A DNA stretch of 64,000 bases from Nocardia brasiliensis ATCC 700358 (GCF_000250675.2 NC_018681.1:2480001-2544000), one strand, 5' to 3'. Shown: positions 23,362 through 32,250, counted from the stretch's first letter. Made by a program: numbers and translations. Notes: a model not told the origin generated them from the letters alone.

Positions 23362-24381
23362 ATGCCGAAGCGGCACGGGCACCGTGTGGTGGATTGGTCG
23401 ACGGGGCCGACGGTGTTGCGGTGGCGTTCGTGGTGGGGTGTGTTCCGCCGGACCGTCACCGAATTCCTGGACGACAATCTCTCGGATTGGGCTGCGGCGC
23501 TTACCTATTACAGCGTGCTGTCGATCTTCCCCGGCTTGGTCGTGCTCACCGCGATCTTGGGTGCGCTCGGCCCGTCGGCGACCCAGTCGCTGATCGACAC
23601 CATTCAGCAGATGGGGCCGAGCAGCGGCACCGCGCTGCTCGTCGACTCCCTGCGTCAGCTGCAAGGCGCGAGCCAGTTGTCCGGCCCGTTGGCCGTCATC
23701 GGATTGGCGACGGCACTGTGGACCGCCTCCGGCTATATCGGGGCGTTCATGCGAGCCGCCAACGCCATCTACGACACCGAAGAAGGGCGGCCGATCTGGA
23801 AAACCGTTCCGGTGCAGCTCGGTTTGACCGCGCTCATGGTGGTGTTGCTCGCGTTGTGCGCCATCGGCGTTGTCGTGACCGGGCAGGTCGCCGAGCGGGT
23901 CGGGCAGTGGCTCGGGATCGGCTCGGCCGCGGTACTGGTGTGGGACATCGCGAAATGGCCGGTGCTCGCCGTGCTGGTGAGCTTGGCGTTCGCCCTGTTG
24001 TACTGGGCCGCGCCGAACGCGCAGCAGCCGGGCTTCCGGTGGTTGAGCCCCGGCAGCGTGCTCGCCGTACTGCTCTGGATCGCCGCATCGGCCGGATTCG
24101 CCGTGTACGTCGCGAATTTCGGTTCCTACAACAAGGTTTACGGTTCGCTCGGCGGCGTCGCCGTCTTCCTCATCTGGTTGTGGCTCTCCAATATCGCGGT
24201 GTTGCTCGGCGCGGAATTCGACGCCGAACTCGCGCGCGGGCGGCGCATCGAACAAGGGTTCCCGCCGGACGAAGAACCCTTCCTGCCCCCGCGGGACACC
24301 CGAGCCATGTCCGAAGACAACGAATCCGGCGATGCGGCTCGAGCCGCAGCCGACCAGCCCGCAGCAGACAGGAGCCGATGA
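23362..24381 (+). CDS. YihY/BrkB family inner membrane protein
   Basis: A 339-residue membrane protein of the YihY/virulence factor BrkB family (once mis-called RNase BN). The N-terminal signature is DNLSDWAAALTYYSVLSIFPGLVVL, followed by five more helices, the ASGYIGAFMRAANAIYDTEEGRPIWKT segment and the YGSLGGVAVFLIWLWLSN motif. The C-terminal 60 residues are charged and cytoplasmic. The family is thought to act as envelope transporters, with undefined substrate. ATG 23362 lies behind GGGAGG. Its stop overlaps the start of the next gene, so the Ala-rich protein is co-expressed. Confidence 0.9.
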   Translation: MPKRHGHRVVDWSTGPTVLRWRSWWGVFRRTVTEFLDDNLSDWAAALTYYSVLSIFPGLVVLTAILGALGPSATQSLIDTIQQMGPSSGTALLVDSLRQLQGASQLSGPLAVIGLATALWTASGYIGAFMRAANAIYDTEEGRPIWKTVPVQLGLTALMVVLLALCAIGVVVTGQVAERVGQWLGIGSAAVLVWDIAKWPVLAVLVSLAFALLYWAAPNAQQPGFRWLSPGSVLAVLLWIAASAGFAVYVANFGSYNKVYGSLGGVAVFLIWLWLSNIAVLLGAEFDAELARGRRIEQGFPPDEEPFLPPRDTRAMSEDNESGDAARAAADQPAADRSR

Positions 24382-25556
24382 TGGGCGAGCCGAAACCCTC
24401 CGATGCCGAAACCGACAAGTTCCAGGAGAAAGCCGACGCGGTCCGCGAAAAGGCGGCGGCAGCAGAGAAACTCGCCGCCGAGAAGTCCGCGCGCGTACGT
24501 GAGACGGCCGAGCAGAAAGCAGCCGAAGTGACCCGCAAGGCCGAAGCCAAAGCCGCCGAAGCCGAGCGCGCCGCCGCAGCCGCCGCCGCGGACCGAAAGC
24601 AGGAAGCAGAACACGACACCGCCGAAGCGAAACGCAAAGCCGCCGCCGCGATCCGGGGCGCACAGGCCCAAGCGAAGAAGAAAGCCGCGGAAGTGATCGA
24701 CGAAGGGAAGACGCAAGCCGCACAGGTGAAAGCCGCTGCCGGTAGCGAGGAGCCGCGCACTGCTGAGAGTGCTGGCGGCGCTGTCCCGCCCGCTGGTCAG
24801 CCGCGGTCTGACGACGCAGCGAAGAGCTCCGCCGGAGCGGTCGGTGCGGAGCAGGTCGACAGCGCTCAGAAGAGTGCGGCGGCGGCCGCGCGGGCGAAGG
24901 CGGGTGTTGCGCAGTCGAATTCGGCGGACGCGGTGCAGGCGGAGACCGGTGCCGCGCAGCAGAGGTCGGCCGAGGTGGCGGACGCGGGGCAGGCCTCGGA
25001 TTCCGCCGCTGCCGCGCAGGTGAAGGCTGTTTCTGCCCAACCGGATTCGGCTGATGCGGCACGGGCGCAGGCTGGTGACGCGCAACAGAGTGCGGGTGAG
25101 GCGGCGGAGGCAGTGCAGGCGGGGGCGGATGAGGCCGCGGAGGGGATCGCGAAGGTTGCGGCTGAGGCGAAAAGGGCTGCGGCCGATGCTATCGGGAAGG
25201 TCGAGGAGAAGGTCGGCGTCGAGAACCCGAACGCGGCAGCGGTGCTCGGGGCGGCGCACGCGAAAGTAGATGATGCGAAGGAGGCGACTGCTGCTGTCGC
25301 CGAGAAGGCGCAGGAAAAGGCCAAGGCGGCAACGGAGAAGGCTGCGGAGTCGATCCGTGTGGCGGTCGAGCGGACCGATGAGGCCACCGAGCGCGCCAGG
25401 GACGCCGCCGAGAAGGTCGCTGATTCGGTCCCGGAACCTGTTGCGGAACAGAGCCGTTCGCTTGCCGGGGCGATCCGCAGGCAACCGGCGGCCGCCGGCG
25501 CCTTCGTGATCGGCTTCGCCGTCGTGCTCTGGCGTGCCCTGCGCCGCCGCCGCTGA
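24381..25556 (+). CDS. Ala/Glu/Lys-rich helical protein with C-terminal membrane anchor
   Basis: A 391-residue protein made almost entirely of Ala, Glu, Lys, Gln, Asp and Arg in 11-residue-like amphipathic repeats (KADAVREKAAAAEKLAAEKS; later KVDDAKEATAAVAEKAQEKA). It resembles apolipoprotein or late-embryogenesis-type helices that lie on membranes. The end has a single hydrophobic helix (GAFVIGFAVVLWRAL) capped by RRRR, like the tail anchors of DUF3618-type proteins. The middle part (about 125-235) is Ser/Gln/Ala-rich and repeated. ATG 24381 is 6 bases after AGGAG; ATG 24378 is possible. Translational overlap with YihY suggests an envelope or membrane-stress partner. Confidence 0.75.
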   Translation: MGEPKPSDAETDKFQEKADAVREKAAAAEKLAAEKSARVRETAEQKAAEVTRKAEAKAAEAERAAAAAAADRKQEAEHDTAEAKRKAAAAIRGAQAQAKKKAAEVIDEGKTQAAQVKAAAGSEEPRTAESAGGAVPPAGQPRSDDAAKSSAGAVGAEQVDSAQKSAAAAARAKAGVAQSNSADAVQAETGAAQQRSAEVADAGQASDSAAAAQVKAVSAQPDSADAARAQAGDAQQSAGEAAEAVQAGADEAAEGIAKVAAEAKRAAADAIGKVEEKVGVENPNAAAVLGAAHAKVDDAKEATAAVAEKAQEKAKAATEKAAESIRVAVERTDEATERARDAAEKVADSVPEPVAEQSRSLAGAIRRQPAAAGAFVIGFAVVLWRALRRRR

Positions 25557-26206
25557 CCGCGCGCCGCCGCTGACTGCGTGCGTGGTTGACCGCGCGCGCC
25601 GCTGACTGCGTCAGCTGCTGACTGCGTGCGCGGCAGCCGTGGACCAAGCGACAGATAGGTTCGCACCCACAGACCTTCGACACGGCTCACAGCCGTTATA
25701 TGCCCTGTGAACCGCATGGATCCTCTGTGAACCCTCGGCCAGCGCGGGCAGGAGCGGCAGTTCGGCCCGCGTTCCGCCCTCGCGCGCCGGTGCCTTCGTG
25801 TCGTCTTCGCCGTCGGGCTCTGGCGTGCCCGGCGTCGTCGCCGTTGACCGCGTGCCCCCGTGAACCGCAAAGAAGGTCTGTGGATTCTCGGCGAGTGCGG
25901 GCGGTATCGGGCAGCTCGGCGTGCGTCCCGCTCTCGCCCGCCGCTGACCGGTGCCCTGCGTCGCCGCTGCTGACCGCGCGGCGTGCGTCGTCGTCGCTGA
26001 CCTCGCGCGCAGTAGCTGTGGACCAAGCGATGACCGCGGGCGGGTGACCTCGGGCAGCAGCTGTGGACCAAGCGACAGATAGGTTCGCACCCACAGATCT
26101 TCTCTACGGTTCACAGCGGTTATATGCCCTGTGAACCGTAGAGAAGTTCTGTGGACCCTCGGCGAGCGCGGGGCGGCAGCGGGCAACTCCACCCTCGCCC
26201 ACAACT
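25557..26206. repeat. gene-free region with repeated hairpin elements
   Basis: 650 bases with no gene but several copies of one element. The unit contains GTGGACCAAGCGACAGATAG, TTCGCACCCACAGA, and an inverted pair CACAG...ACGGTTCACAG / CTGTGAACCGT...CTGTG around the loop (C)GGTTATATGCC. Copies: 25633-25740 (hairpin arms 25668-25692 and 25705-25729, degenerate), 26056-26160 (arms 26092-26116 and 26129-26153, 24 of 25 pairs), plus partial copies at 25859-25893 and 26009-26031. Between copies are CGCTGACTGCG-type short repeats. The near-perfect hairpin at 26092 lies 50 bp past the Nudix stop and could act as a terminator. Confidence 0.7.
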
Positions 26207-26767
26207 TCAACGCAGAGCGTGCTGGAGCTTGGCGAGGAAGCGGGGGAGGTGGGGGTCGGTGTCGGATAGCGCGAATCCATCGATGCCCCACCAGCTCTGA
26301 TCGCTGAACTCGCGGGGTTCGAGGGTGTAGGTGGCGCTGCGTCGGCCGCGGATGACGTACCAGAGGCTGATGTCTTCGTGGCCGCCGTGCGTGCCGACGG
26401 TGGTGGTGCGGGTGAGGAACAGCGGTGCGGTACCGGTGACGGTGAAGTCGGCGGTGATGCCCAGCTCTTCGGTCGTCTCGCGGCGGGCGGTCGCCAACGG
26501 GTGCTCACCGGGGTCGACGTGCCCGCCGGTCGGCAACCACAAGCCGGCGAGGCGGTGGCGCCCGAGCAGAACGGCGCGAGCGTCCGGGTCGACCAGGACG
26601 ACGTAGCTGACCAGGTGTCGCGGCGGAATGTCCGGTTTCACGCGGCGGAACACGTCATCGGTGGACGCCAGCCACGTCAGCGTCTCGTCGATGTGTTCCT
26701 TTTCCACCGCATCGAAAGGGGCGATCCCGCCCACGATCTCGGCGATGGCAGCAGTCGCGGTATGCAT
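26207..26767 (-). CDS. Nudix hydrolase
   Basis: A 186-residue Nudix protein. The Nudix box GGHVDPGEHPLATARRETTEELGI matches Gx5Ex7REUxEExGU in full (roughly residues 81-103), giving the metal-binding glutamates. The N-terminal 60 residues (AFDAVEKEHIDETLTWLAST) form a helical extension seen in actinobacterial NTP-cleaning or dinucleotide-cleaving members, and FSDQSWWGI near the C-terminus may contact the base. Substrate not predictable. Start is ATG 26767. Confidence 0.9.
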   Translation of the reverse strand: MHTATAAIAEIVGGIAPFDAVEKEHIDETLTWLASTDDVFRRVKPDIPPRHLVSYVVLVDPDARAVLLGRHRLAGLWLPTGGHVDPGEHPLATARRETTEELGITADFTVTGTAPLFLTRTTTVGTHGGHEDISLWYVIRGRRSATYTLEPREFSDQSWWGIDGFALSDTDPHLPRFLAKLQHALR

Positions 26768-26806
26768 GGGCGAGGACTGTAGTGTCCGGCACAGACAGAA
26801 CGGTGC

Positions 26807-27094
26807 TCAGTCGAGCGTGACCGGCCGTAGCCGGGTGGTGTACGTTCCGGCGCGGTCGAGCGCGTCCACGGCCGCCGCGAGTTCGAGCGCGGCCTCGTCG
26901 AAAACCTCTCGCGCACCGGCGACGCAGGAGGCGGCCGTGGTGAGCGCTCCGGCGCCCTCGGTGTCGATCAACAGCCCCGCGGTTTGTAGTGCGCCGTAGT
27001 CGTCGGCCAATTGGCTTACCCTGCTGCGCAGTTCACGAAGCTGGTCGAGGAGATGTGCGCGGCGGGCTTCCAGAAGCAAAGGATCGGAGAGCAT
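26807..27094 (-). CDS. small helical protein of unknown function
   Basis: A 95-residue protein beginning MLSDPLLLEARRAHLLDQLRE. It is predicted to be nearly all helix with a coiled-coil-like heptad pattern in the first 40 residues (LRELRSRVSQLADDYGAL) and a second helix pair, ending RLRPVTLD. ATG 27094 is chosen because GAGG lies 6 bases upstream and the upstream extension is Arg-rich and unstructured. It runs toward the Nudix gene, 39 bp before its start, and may share its transcript. No family recognised. Confidence 0.6.
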   Translation of the reverse strand: MLSDPLLLEARRAHLLDQLRELRSRVSQLADDYGALQTAGLLIDTEGAGALTTAASCVAGAREVFDEAALELAAAVDALDRAGTYTTRLRPVTLD

Positions 27095-27254
27095 GTAAAA
27101 CCTCGATTCACGCAATGCTGCTTGCCTGTAATCTACGCCGCCCGCCAGGCTTGGATCGCTCGGCTCCGACCGCCTGCGAACTCTCGGTCGCGGCGAGCGC
27201 CGCCAAGAGTTGTGCACCGGCCGCCCGCATCACGAATCGGCGTCCTTCCGTCGT

Positions 27255-27953
27255 TCACGCGACCGACGGCCGGGTTGCAGGTGCGAGGCGCAGGAGTGTG
27301 ACACCGTAGGTGACCAACCAGACGACCCACAGCAACCAGCTGATCAAGCTGATCAGAGCGAGCGGACCGCCGTGGTCGATGACCAGGGGAGTGAGCGTCG
27401 CGGAGACGAAAAGCCCTGCGGCGGCGAATAATCCGACGGCAGCGTGCCAGCGGCGGATCAGCCCGGCCCGACGACCGCCGAGCGACAAGCCGAGCAGGGC
27501 GACGGTGAGGAACACCCCGTTCAGCACGAACAGCGCGTTGTGCAGCGCCCACAGCGCGGCGGTACCGGAGCGCTCGGTGGTGGCGCTGAGGGCGAGGCGG
27601 ATGGCGACCACGCCGACGAACGCGGCGGTCTGCAGCAGCAGCCCGGCGAAGCCGACGAGCGACCAGGCCGAACCGGCGGCCCGTTCGCGCGGCCAGATGG
27701 TCGCGACCGCGGCGGCGCCGAACACGATGACGCACAACCACGCGGCGGGGGTAACGCTCGACGAGAGGCCGACGGCACCGGATTCGGCGGTGAAGAAGGT
27801 GTTCACCTCCTCGATGTCCGCGCCGATGACGGGCATGCCCGCGGGTTCGAGAACGAGGTTGGCGCCCACGATGAGCGCGGCGAAGCCGATGGCGCCGAGG
27901 CCGCCGAACCGGGTGAACGGCCAGGCGTTGCGGCGTTCCGTTTGGATTGTCAT
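27255..27953 (-). CDS. multi-pass membrane protein controlled by the adjacent TetR
   Basis: A 232-residue integral membrane protein with six predicted helices (about 18-36, 70-86, 97-118, 132-155, 166-187, 195-218). Signature-free, but similar in layout to DUF4386-like or hypothetical actinobacterial six-helix proteins. Its ATG at 27953 overlaps a perfect TATATTGAATATA palindrome, and it is divergent from a TetR regulator 40 bp away. It is therefore very probably the regulator's main target. Transport or stress function is unknown. Confidence 0.7.
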   Translation of the reverse strand: MTIQTERRNAWPFTRFGGLGAIGFAALIVGANLVLEPAGMPVIGADIEEVNTFFTAESGAVGLSSSVTPAAWLCVIVFGAAAVATIWPRERAAGSAWSLVGFAGLLLQTAAFVGVVAIRLALSATTERSGTAALWALHNALFVLNGVFLTVALLGLSLGGRRAGLIRRWHAAVGLFAAAGLFVSATLTPLVIDHGGPLALISLISWLLWVVWLVTYGVTLLRLAPATRPSVA

Positions 27954-27965
27954 ATATTGAATATA
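27953..27965. promoter_or_regulatory. putative TetR operator
   Basis: TATATTGAATATA is a perfect 13-bp palindrome centred on 27959 in the 40-bp gap between the divergent TetR and membrane-protein genes. It is strikingly AT-rich in a very GC-rich genome. Its edge touches the first codon of the membrane-protein gene. A repressor bound here would block both promoters. Confidence 0.6.
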
Positions 27966-27993
27966 AGTAGCGTAAACCGAAAGGGGAACCCCT

Positions 27994-28641
27994 ATGGCGG
28001 AAGAGCAGGCACGCCGCCGCTATGACTCGTTGCGGCGGATCGCCCAGGCGCAGCAGACGAGCGCGGAGATCGCCCGCGCCGCCCGGGCCTTGTTCCTGGC
28101 CAAAGGCTGGGCGGCGACGACCGTGCGGGACGTGGCGAGCGAGGCGGGTGTTTCGGTGCCGACGGTCTACGCCGCGTACGGCAACAAGGCCGGGCTGACT
28201 GTGGCGCTGGCCGATGCCGCCGACCTCTCGGCGGACCTACCGCACCTGCTCACCGAATTGGAGGCGGCCGACCCGGCCGGTCAGCTCACGGCGATGACGG
28301 CCTACGACCGCAGGCTGTTCGAGCGCGCGGGCGATGTCATCATCCTGTTGCGCGACGCCGGACGCACGGAACCCGAACTGGCGCAGGCCTATCGGGACGC
28401 GCGCGGCCGGGCCGACGACGCCCACCGCCAGGTGCTCGGCTCGTGGCCGCCGGGCACCCTGCACCCCACCCTCGACCTCGCGACCGCGCTCGACATCTAC
28501 GCGGCCCTCTGCAACATCGACGTCTACACCGAGCTCACCGCCGAACGCGGCTGGCCGCCGGAACGCGTCGAAAAGTGGTGGGCGGCAACGCTGATCCGCG
28601 AACTCCTCGCCCTACCTCAGCAGAGCCCGGCGAGTTTGTAG
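27994..28641 (+). CDS. TetR/AcrR family transcriptional regulator
   Basis: A 215-residue TetR regulator. The helix-turn-helix lies at about residues 35-70 (AARALFLAKGWAATTVRDVASEAGVSVPTVYAAYGNKAGLT), followed by an all-helical ligand domain that probably dimerises. ATG 27994 follows AAAGGGG. It most likely represses itself and the divergent membrane protein through the palindrome between them. The 3' end overlaps the opposing methyltransferase gene by 25 bp. Confidence 0.92.
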   Translation: MAEEQARRRYDSLRRIAQAQQTSAEIARAARALFLAKGWAATTVRDVASEAGVSVPTVYAAYGNKAGLTVALADAADLSADLPHLLTELEAADPAGQLTAMTAYDRRLFERAGDVIILLRDAGRTEPELAQAYRDARGRADDAHRQVLGSWPPGTLHPTLDLATALDIYAALCNIDVYTELTAERGWPPERVEKWWAATLIRELLALPQQSPASL

Positions 28642-29135
28642 AGCACCAGCGACCCCGCCACGGCGACATTGAGACTGTGCCCGGTGCCGATCATCGGGAT
28701 CTCGACGGCCACGTCGAGCAGCTCGAGCCCCTCCGGCGGGATGCCGGTGGATTCGTGTCCGAGGACGATGACGGTGCGCCGCCGCGCGGTCGGGAGATCG
28801 GCGAGCCGGATCGATTCGTCGGTGAGTTCGACGCCGACGATGGCGGAGCCGCCGGCACGTTGACGAGCGAGCCAACGCTCGACCCGGCCGTCGATCCAGT
28901 GCACGCACTGCTGTTTTCGCAGTGTGTTGCCGTGGGCGAGGGCATCGGGCACCCACGGTTTGCGCGGTACGGCGAGGCAGGCGCCGACCGCATCGCAGGT
29001 GCGCAGCAGGGTGCCCAGGTTGACGCCGTACTTGGGCCACAGCGGCGCGATGAGCAGATGATTCCAGCAGCCGTGTGCACGCGGCCTGCGTTGCCTGCGC
29101 AATTCCGGGCGGGATTTCACCCGCGCGGCTGTCAT
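28617..29135 (-). CDS. SPOUT/TrmH-type RNA methyltransferase
   Basis: A 172-residue short SPOUT methyltransferase of the SpoU/TrmH class, expected to 2'-O-methylate a tRNA or rRNA ribose with SAM. The three class motifs are visible: NLGTLLRTCDAVGA (motif 1, Arg-containing), VIVLGHESTGIP (motif 2) and IPMIGTGHSLNVAVAGSLVLYKL (motif 3, knot). No N-terminal substrate-binding domain, so a minimal catalytic domain. ATG 29135 is the most natural start, with no strong ribosome-binding site. Tail-to-tail with the TetR gene. Confidence 0.85.
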   Translation of the reverse strand: MTAARVKSRPELRRQRRPRAHGCWNHLLIAPLWPKYGVNLGTLLRTCDAVGACLAVPRKPWVPDALAHGNTLRKQQCVHWIDGRVERWLARQRAGGSAIVGVELTDESIRLADLPTARRRTVIVLGHESTGIPPEGLELLDVAVEIPMIGTGHSLNVAVAGSLVLYKLAGLC

Positions 29136-29269
29136 CGGTGGTCGGGAAGAGCCTTCCCGTGGCAGAGAACAGAATTCATGGGAATGGATGCTTCGCGGCG
29201 CATCGGGGCCATCGTCGAGGACATTCGCGGCGACGGCCGCATATCCACCATACGGCACCCGCACGCGCC

Positions 29270-30157
29270 CTACGGCCGGAGCACCGACACCAAGAATTCG
29301 GTCTGGTCGTACACCGCCTTCTCGAAGGTGTCGTCGAAGTAGATGTCGAAATGTCCCACCGGGTAACGCTTCACGACCGCGTGCTTGGTCCGTTCGGCGG
29401 CGCGCAGCGCGGGCTTGACCGGGGTGATCGAGTCGTTGTCGGCGAGGGCGTACAGCACCGGCATCTTCAACGCCTTGGCGCGCCGGCCGGGCTTGTCGAA
29501 CATCGCCGAAAAGGCAATGCGGGCAGCTACTTTCGGCTTGTAGTGTTCGCTCTCCTCGGCCAGCCTGCCGTTGCCCTCCGGTACGTCGGTCGCGCTCATC
29601 AGCGCGGCGGAACGCTTGCGACCGGCTAATCGGATGCCGATGGGCTTGCGCCGCAGCGGGCCGATGAGCAGGTCGGTGGCGGCGATGGCGGTCACCTTGG
29701 TCAGGCTGATCGGGCCCTTCGCCAGCGCGCTGGACCAGCCGCTGGTGAACGGCACCTGCACCACCACCGCGGCCAGGTAATCGTCCTCGGGGGCCACCGC
29801 CAGGACGTGACCGGCGCTGAACGAGGTGCCCCACAGGGCGATCCGGGTCGCATCGATGCCACGGATGGTGCGCGCGAACGCGATGGCGGCGCGCCAGTCG
29901 TCGCGCTGCTTGCCGATCCGGATGAGCTGGCGCGGTTCACCCTGGCTCGCACCGAAGTTGCGGTAGTCGAACACGAGGACGGCCATGCCCGCGGCGGCGA
30001 AACGCCGCGCGTACCGATCGAGCCCCATCTCGCGGTTCGCCCCCAGGCCGTGTCCCATGACAACGAGCGGGCGGGGCTTGGGCGCGCCGTCCGGGCGGTA
30101 GAGCCAGGCGGCACACTGCTCGCTTCCGGACGGGAAGCCGACCTCGACACGTTCCAT
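29270..30157 (-). CDS. alpha/beta hydrolase (dienelactone-hydrolase-like)
   Basis: A 295-residue alpha/beta hydrolase. Landmarks are the oxyanion strand VVMGHGLGANREMGL, the nucleophile elbow GTSFSAG (Ser), the acid in ALADNDSITP, and His in YPVGHFDIYF near the C-terminus. It has no signal peptide. The pattern fits the Xaa-Pro acyltransferase/dienelactone-like group annotated as lysophospholipase or acetylxylan-esterase-like. ATG 30157 starts the fold (MERVEVGFPSGSEQ). Substrate unknown. It is divergent from the RNase P RNA gene across about 70 bp. Confidence 0.87.
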   Translation of the reverse strand: MERVEVGFPSGSEQCAAWLYRPDGAPKPRPLVVMGHGLGANREMGLDRYARRFAAAGMAVLVFDYRNFGASQGEPRQLIRIGKQRDDWRAAIAFARTIRGIDATRIALWGTSFSAGHVLAVAPEDDYLAAVVVQVPFTSGWSSALAKGPISLTKVTAIAATDLLIGPLRRKPIGIRLAGRKRSAALMSATDVPEGNGRLAEESEHYKPKVAARIAFSAMFDKPGRRAKALKMPVLYALADNDSITPVKPALRAAERTKHAVVKRYPVGHFDIYFDDTFEKAVYDQTEFLVSVLRP

Positions 30158-30216
30158 GGCACACCACCGTACTGCGTCCGCGGCCCCCGCACCCTGGCGG
30201 AGGCTGCCAGGCCGAG

Positions 30217-30222
30217 TACTCT
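30217..30222 (+). promoter_or_regulatory. candidate -10 element of rnpB
   Basis: TACTCT fits the actinobacterial -10 consensus TAnnnT and ends 6 bases before the 5' end of the RNase P RNA helix P1, the distance expected for a transcript starting at about 30229. Confidence 0.5.
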
Positions 30223-30228
30223 GGCAGC

Positions 30229-30650
<422 letters not shown>

Positions 30651-30862
30651 CCGTTCGGGCCTGGATCCGCCCGTGCCGGTGGTCTCCGGGCGAACGCCAC
30701 GTGAACGGGCGAGATCCATTCTGTGGCCAGCTGATTGGGTCGGCCAGGACGCCCGCGATACCAGTATTGTCGGTCGAGTTTTGTGCGGCGTGCCCGATTC
30801 GGCGCGGCCGTGAGATCGACTGCTAGGAGATTGTCATCAACGTTCAGAGCAAGCCGCGCCGG

Positions 30863-31273
30863 ATGAGCGTTCTCGCCGCCGCGGCGGCCGTGGCCACCGT
30901 GGCCTGCGTCGGCCCGGCCGTCGCCGCACCGACGACCGCCACCGCTCCGCCGAACAAGGTCGATGTCACCGGGGCCGAACGCGCCAGTGGTGAGGTGGTC
31001 GTGTCGGTGACCTACCTGTGCGAGCCCGTCGATGCTCCGGTGACACTGCAGGTGTTCATCCGCCGCGCGGAGGGCGAGCAGACGCTCGGCGCGAAGTCCG
31101 CGGCCACCTGCGACGGCACGCCGCAGAAGCAGCGCGCCACCGCGACCAAGGTGGCCGATGCCGAACCGTTCACCCCCGAATCCGACCAGAGCGTGCGGAT
31201 TTTCGCGTCGCTGTTCAACGGCGACCAGGCGCTCGAGGGTGGTACCGCGCTGAAGCGGCTGACTCTGAAATAG
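30863..31273 (+). CDS. small exported protein of unknown function
   Basis: A protein of about 136 residues with an N-terminal hydrophobic signal (VLAAAAAVATVACVGPAVAA) and a mature domain of about 110 residues containing two cysteines (TYLCEPV and AATCDGT) likely to form a disulfide, plus alternating strands, suggesting a small beta-sandwich. The annotated ATG 30863 lacks a ribosome-binding site and leaves the signal without positive charges. An AGGAG at 30825-30829 instead points to a non-AUG start near 30836, which would add INVQSKPRR. Function unknown; probably cell-wall or secreted. Confidence 0.7.
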   Translation: MSVLAAAAAVATVACVGPAVAAPTTATAPPNKVDVTGAERASGEVVVSVTYLCEPVDAPVTLQVFIRRAEGEQTLGAKSAATCDGTPQKQRATATKVADAEPFTPESDQSVRIFASLFNGDQALEGGTALKRLTLK

Positions 31274-31380
31274 TCTGCCCCGCAACGCCGTGTTCGGTGT
31301 CATGATGGAAGTAGCTGCGGGGCCGCAGCGTCCAGGCACCCGCCTCTGCTGTCTGCGGACGCGATTCAGGCGGGCGGGCC

Positions 31381-32250
31381 ATGGATTTCCTGACGATCGT
31401 CGGCAGCATCTTCGGCTTGGGCGCGGTGGCGGGCGCGATCGCGACCGCCACGAGCGCCCGGGTGGTCGCACAGTACGAGAAGGGGTTGGTCTTCCGGTTC
31501 GGCCGGGTGATCGCGACGCGAGATCCCGGGCTGCGCTTGCTGATTCCGTTCGTGGATCGAATGCAGAAGGTGTCGACGCAGATCGTCACCCTGCCGATCC
31601 CCGCGCAGGACGGCATCACCCGGGACAACGTGACGGTCCGGGTGGACGCGGTGGTGTACTTCCGGGTGTTCGATCCGGTGCTCGCGGTGGTGGAGGTGCA
31701 GAACTATCTGTTCGCGGTCGGCCAGGTGGCGCAGACCTCGCTGCGTTCGATCATCGGCAAGAGCGACCTGGACAGCCTGCTGTCCAACCGCGAAGAGCTG
31801 AACAAGGGCCTGGAGATCATGATCGACAGCCCGGCGCTGGGCTGGGGCGTGCACATCGATCGGGTGGAGATCAAGGATGTCGCACTGCCGGATGCGCTGA
31901 AGCGCTCGATGTCGCGGCAGGCCGAGGCCGAACGCGAACGCCGGGCCCGCGTCATCTCCGCGGAGGGCGAACTACAGGCCTCGCAGATGCTGGCGCAGGC
32001 GGGCGAGCAGATGTCCCAATCGCCCGCATCACTGCAACTGCGCCTGCTCGAAACCGTGGTTCAGGTTGCGGCGGAAAAGAATTCGACCCTCGTCCTGCCC
32101 TTCCCCGTGGAACTGCTGCGCTTCCTGGAGCGCAGCACCCCCTCGACCGCGGCCCCCACGACCCCTCAACCCGAACTTCCCACCACCGAACAACAGCAAG
32201 AACTGAATTCTCCCGACAACCCGCCGCCCCCAAAACAAATCGCCCCCTAG
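31381..32250 (+). CDS. slipin/stomatin-like SPFH (Band 7) protein
   Basis: A 289-residue SPFH-domain protein. One N-terminal transmembrane helix (about 1-22), the stomatin signature QYEKGLVFRFGRV with ATRDPGLRLLIPFVDRMQKV, the VRVDAVVYFRVFDPVLAVVEV strand, the AQTSLRSIIGKSDLDSLLSN helix and the WGVHIDRVEIKDVALPDALK segment match prokaryotic slipins. A coiled-coil (QAEAERERRARVISAEGELQ) and a Pro/Thr/Gln-rich tail follow. Slipins scaffold membrane microdomains and are often next to a NfeD-type protease, which is absent here. ATG 31381 gives the expected N-terminus. Confidence 0.92.
   Translation: MDFLTIVGSIFGLGAVAGAIATATSARVVAQYEKGLVFRFGRVIATRDPGLRLLIPFVDRMQKVSTQIVTLPIPAQDGITRDNVTVRVDAVVYFRVFDPVLAVVEVQNYLFAVGQVAQTSLRSIIGKSDLDSLLSNREELNKGLEIMIDSPALGWGVHIDRVEIKDVALPDALKRSMSRQAEAERERRARVISAEGELQASQMLAQAGEQMSQSPASLQLRLLETVVQVAAEKNSTLVLPFPVELLRFLERSTPSTAAPTTPQPELPTTEQQQELNSPDNPPPPKQIAP

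Noticed and set aside
22987..25062. A 690-codon minus-strand frame opposite the YihY and Ala-rich genes
   Set aside because: Low-complexity Arg/Pro/Ala translation with no motifs, antisense to genes with strong starts.
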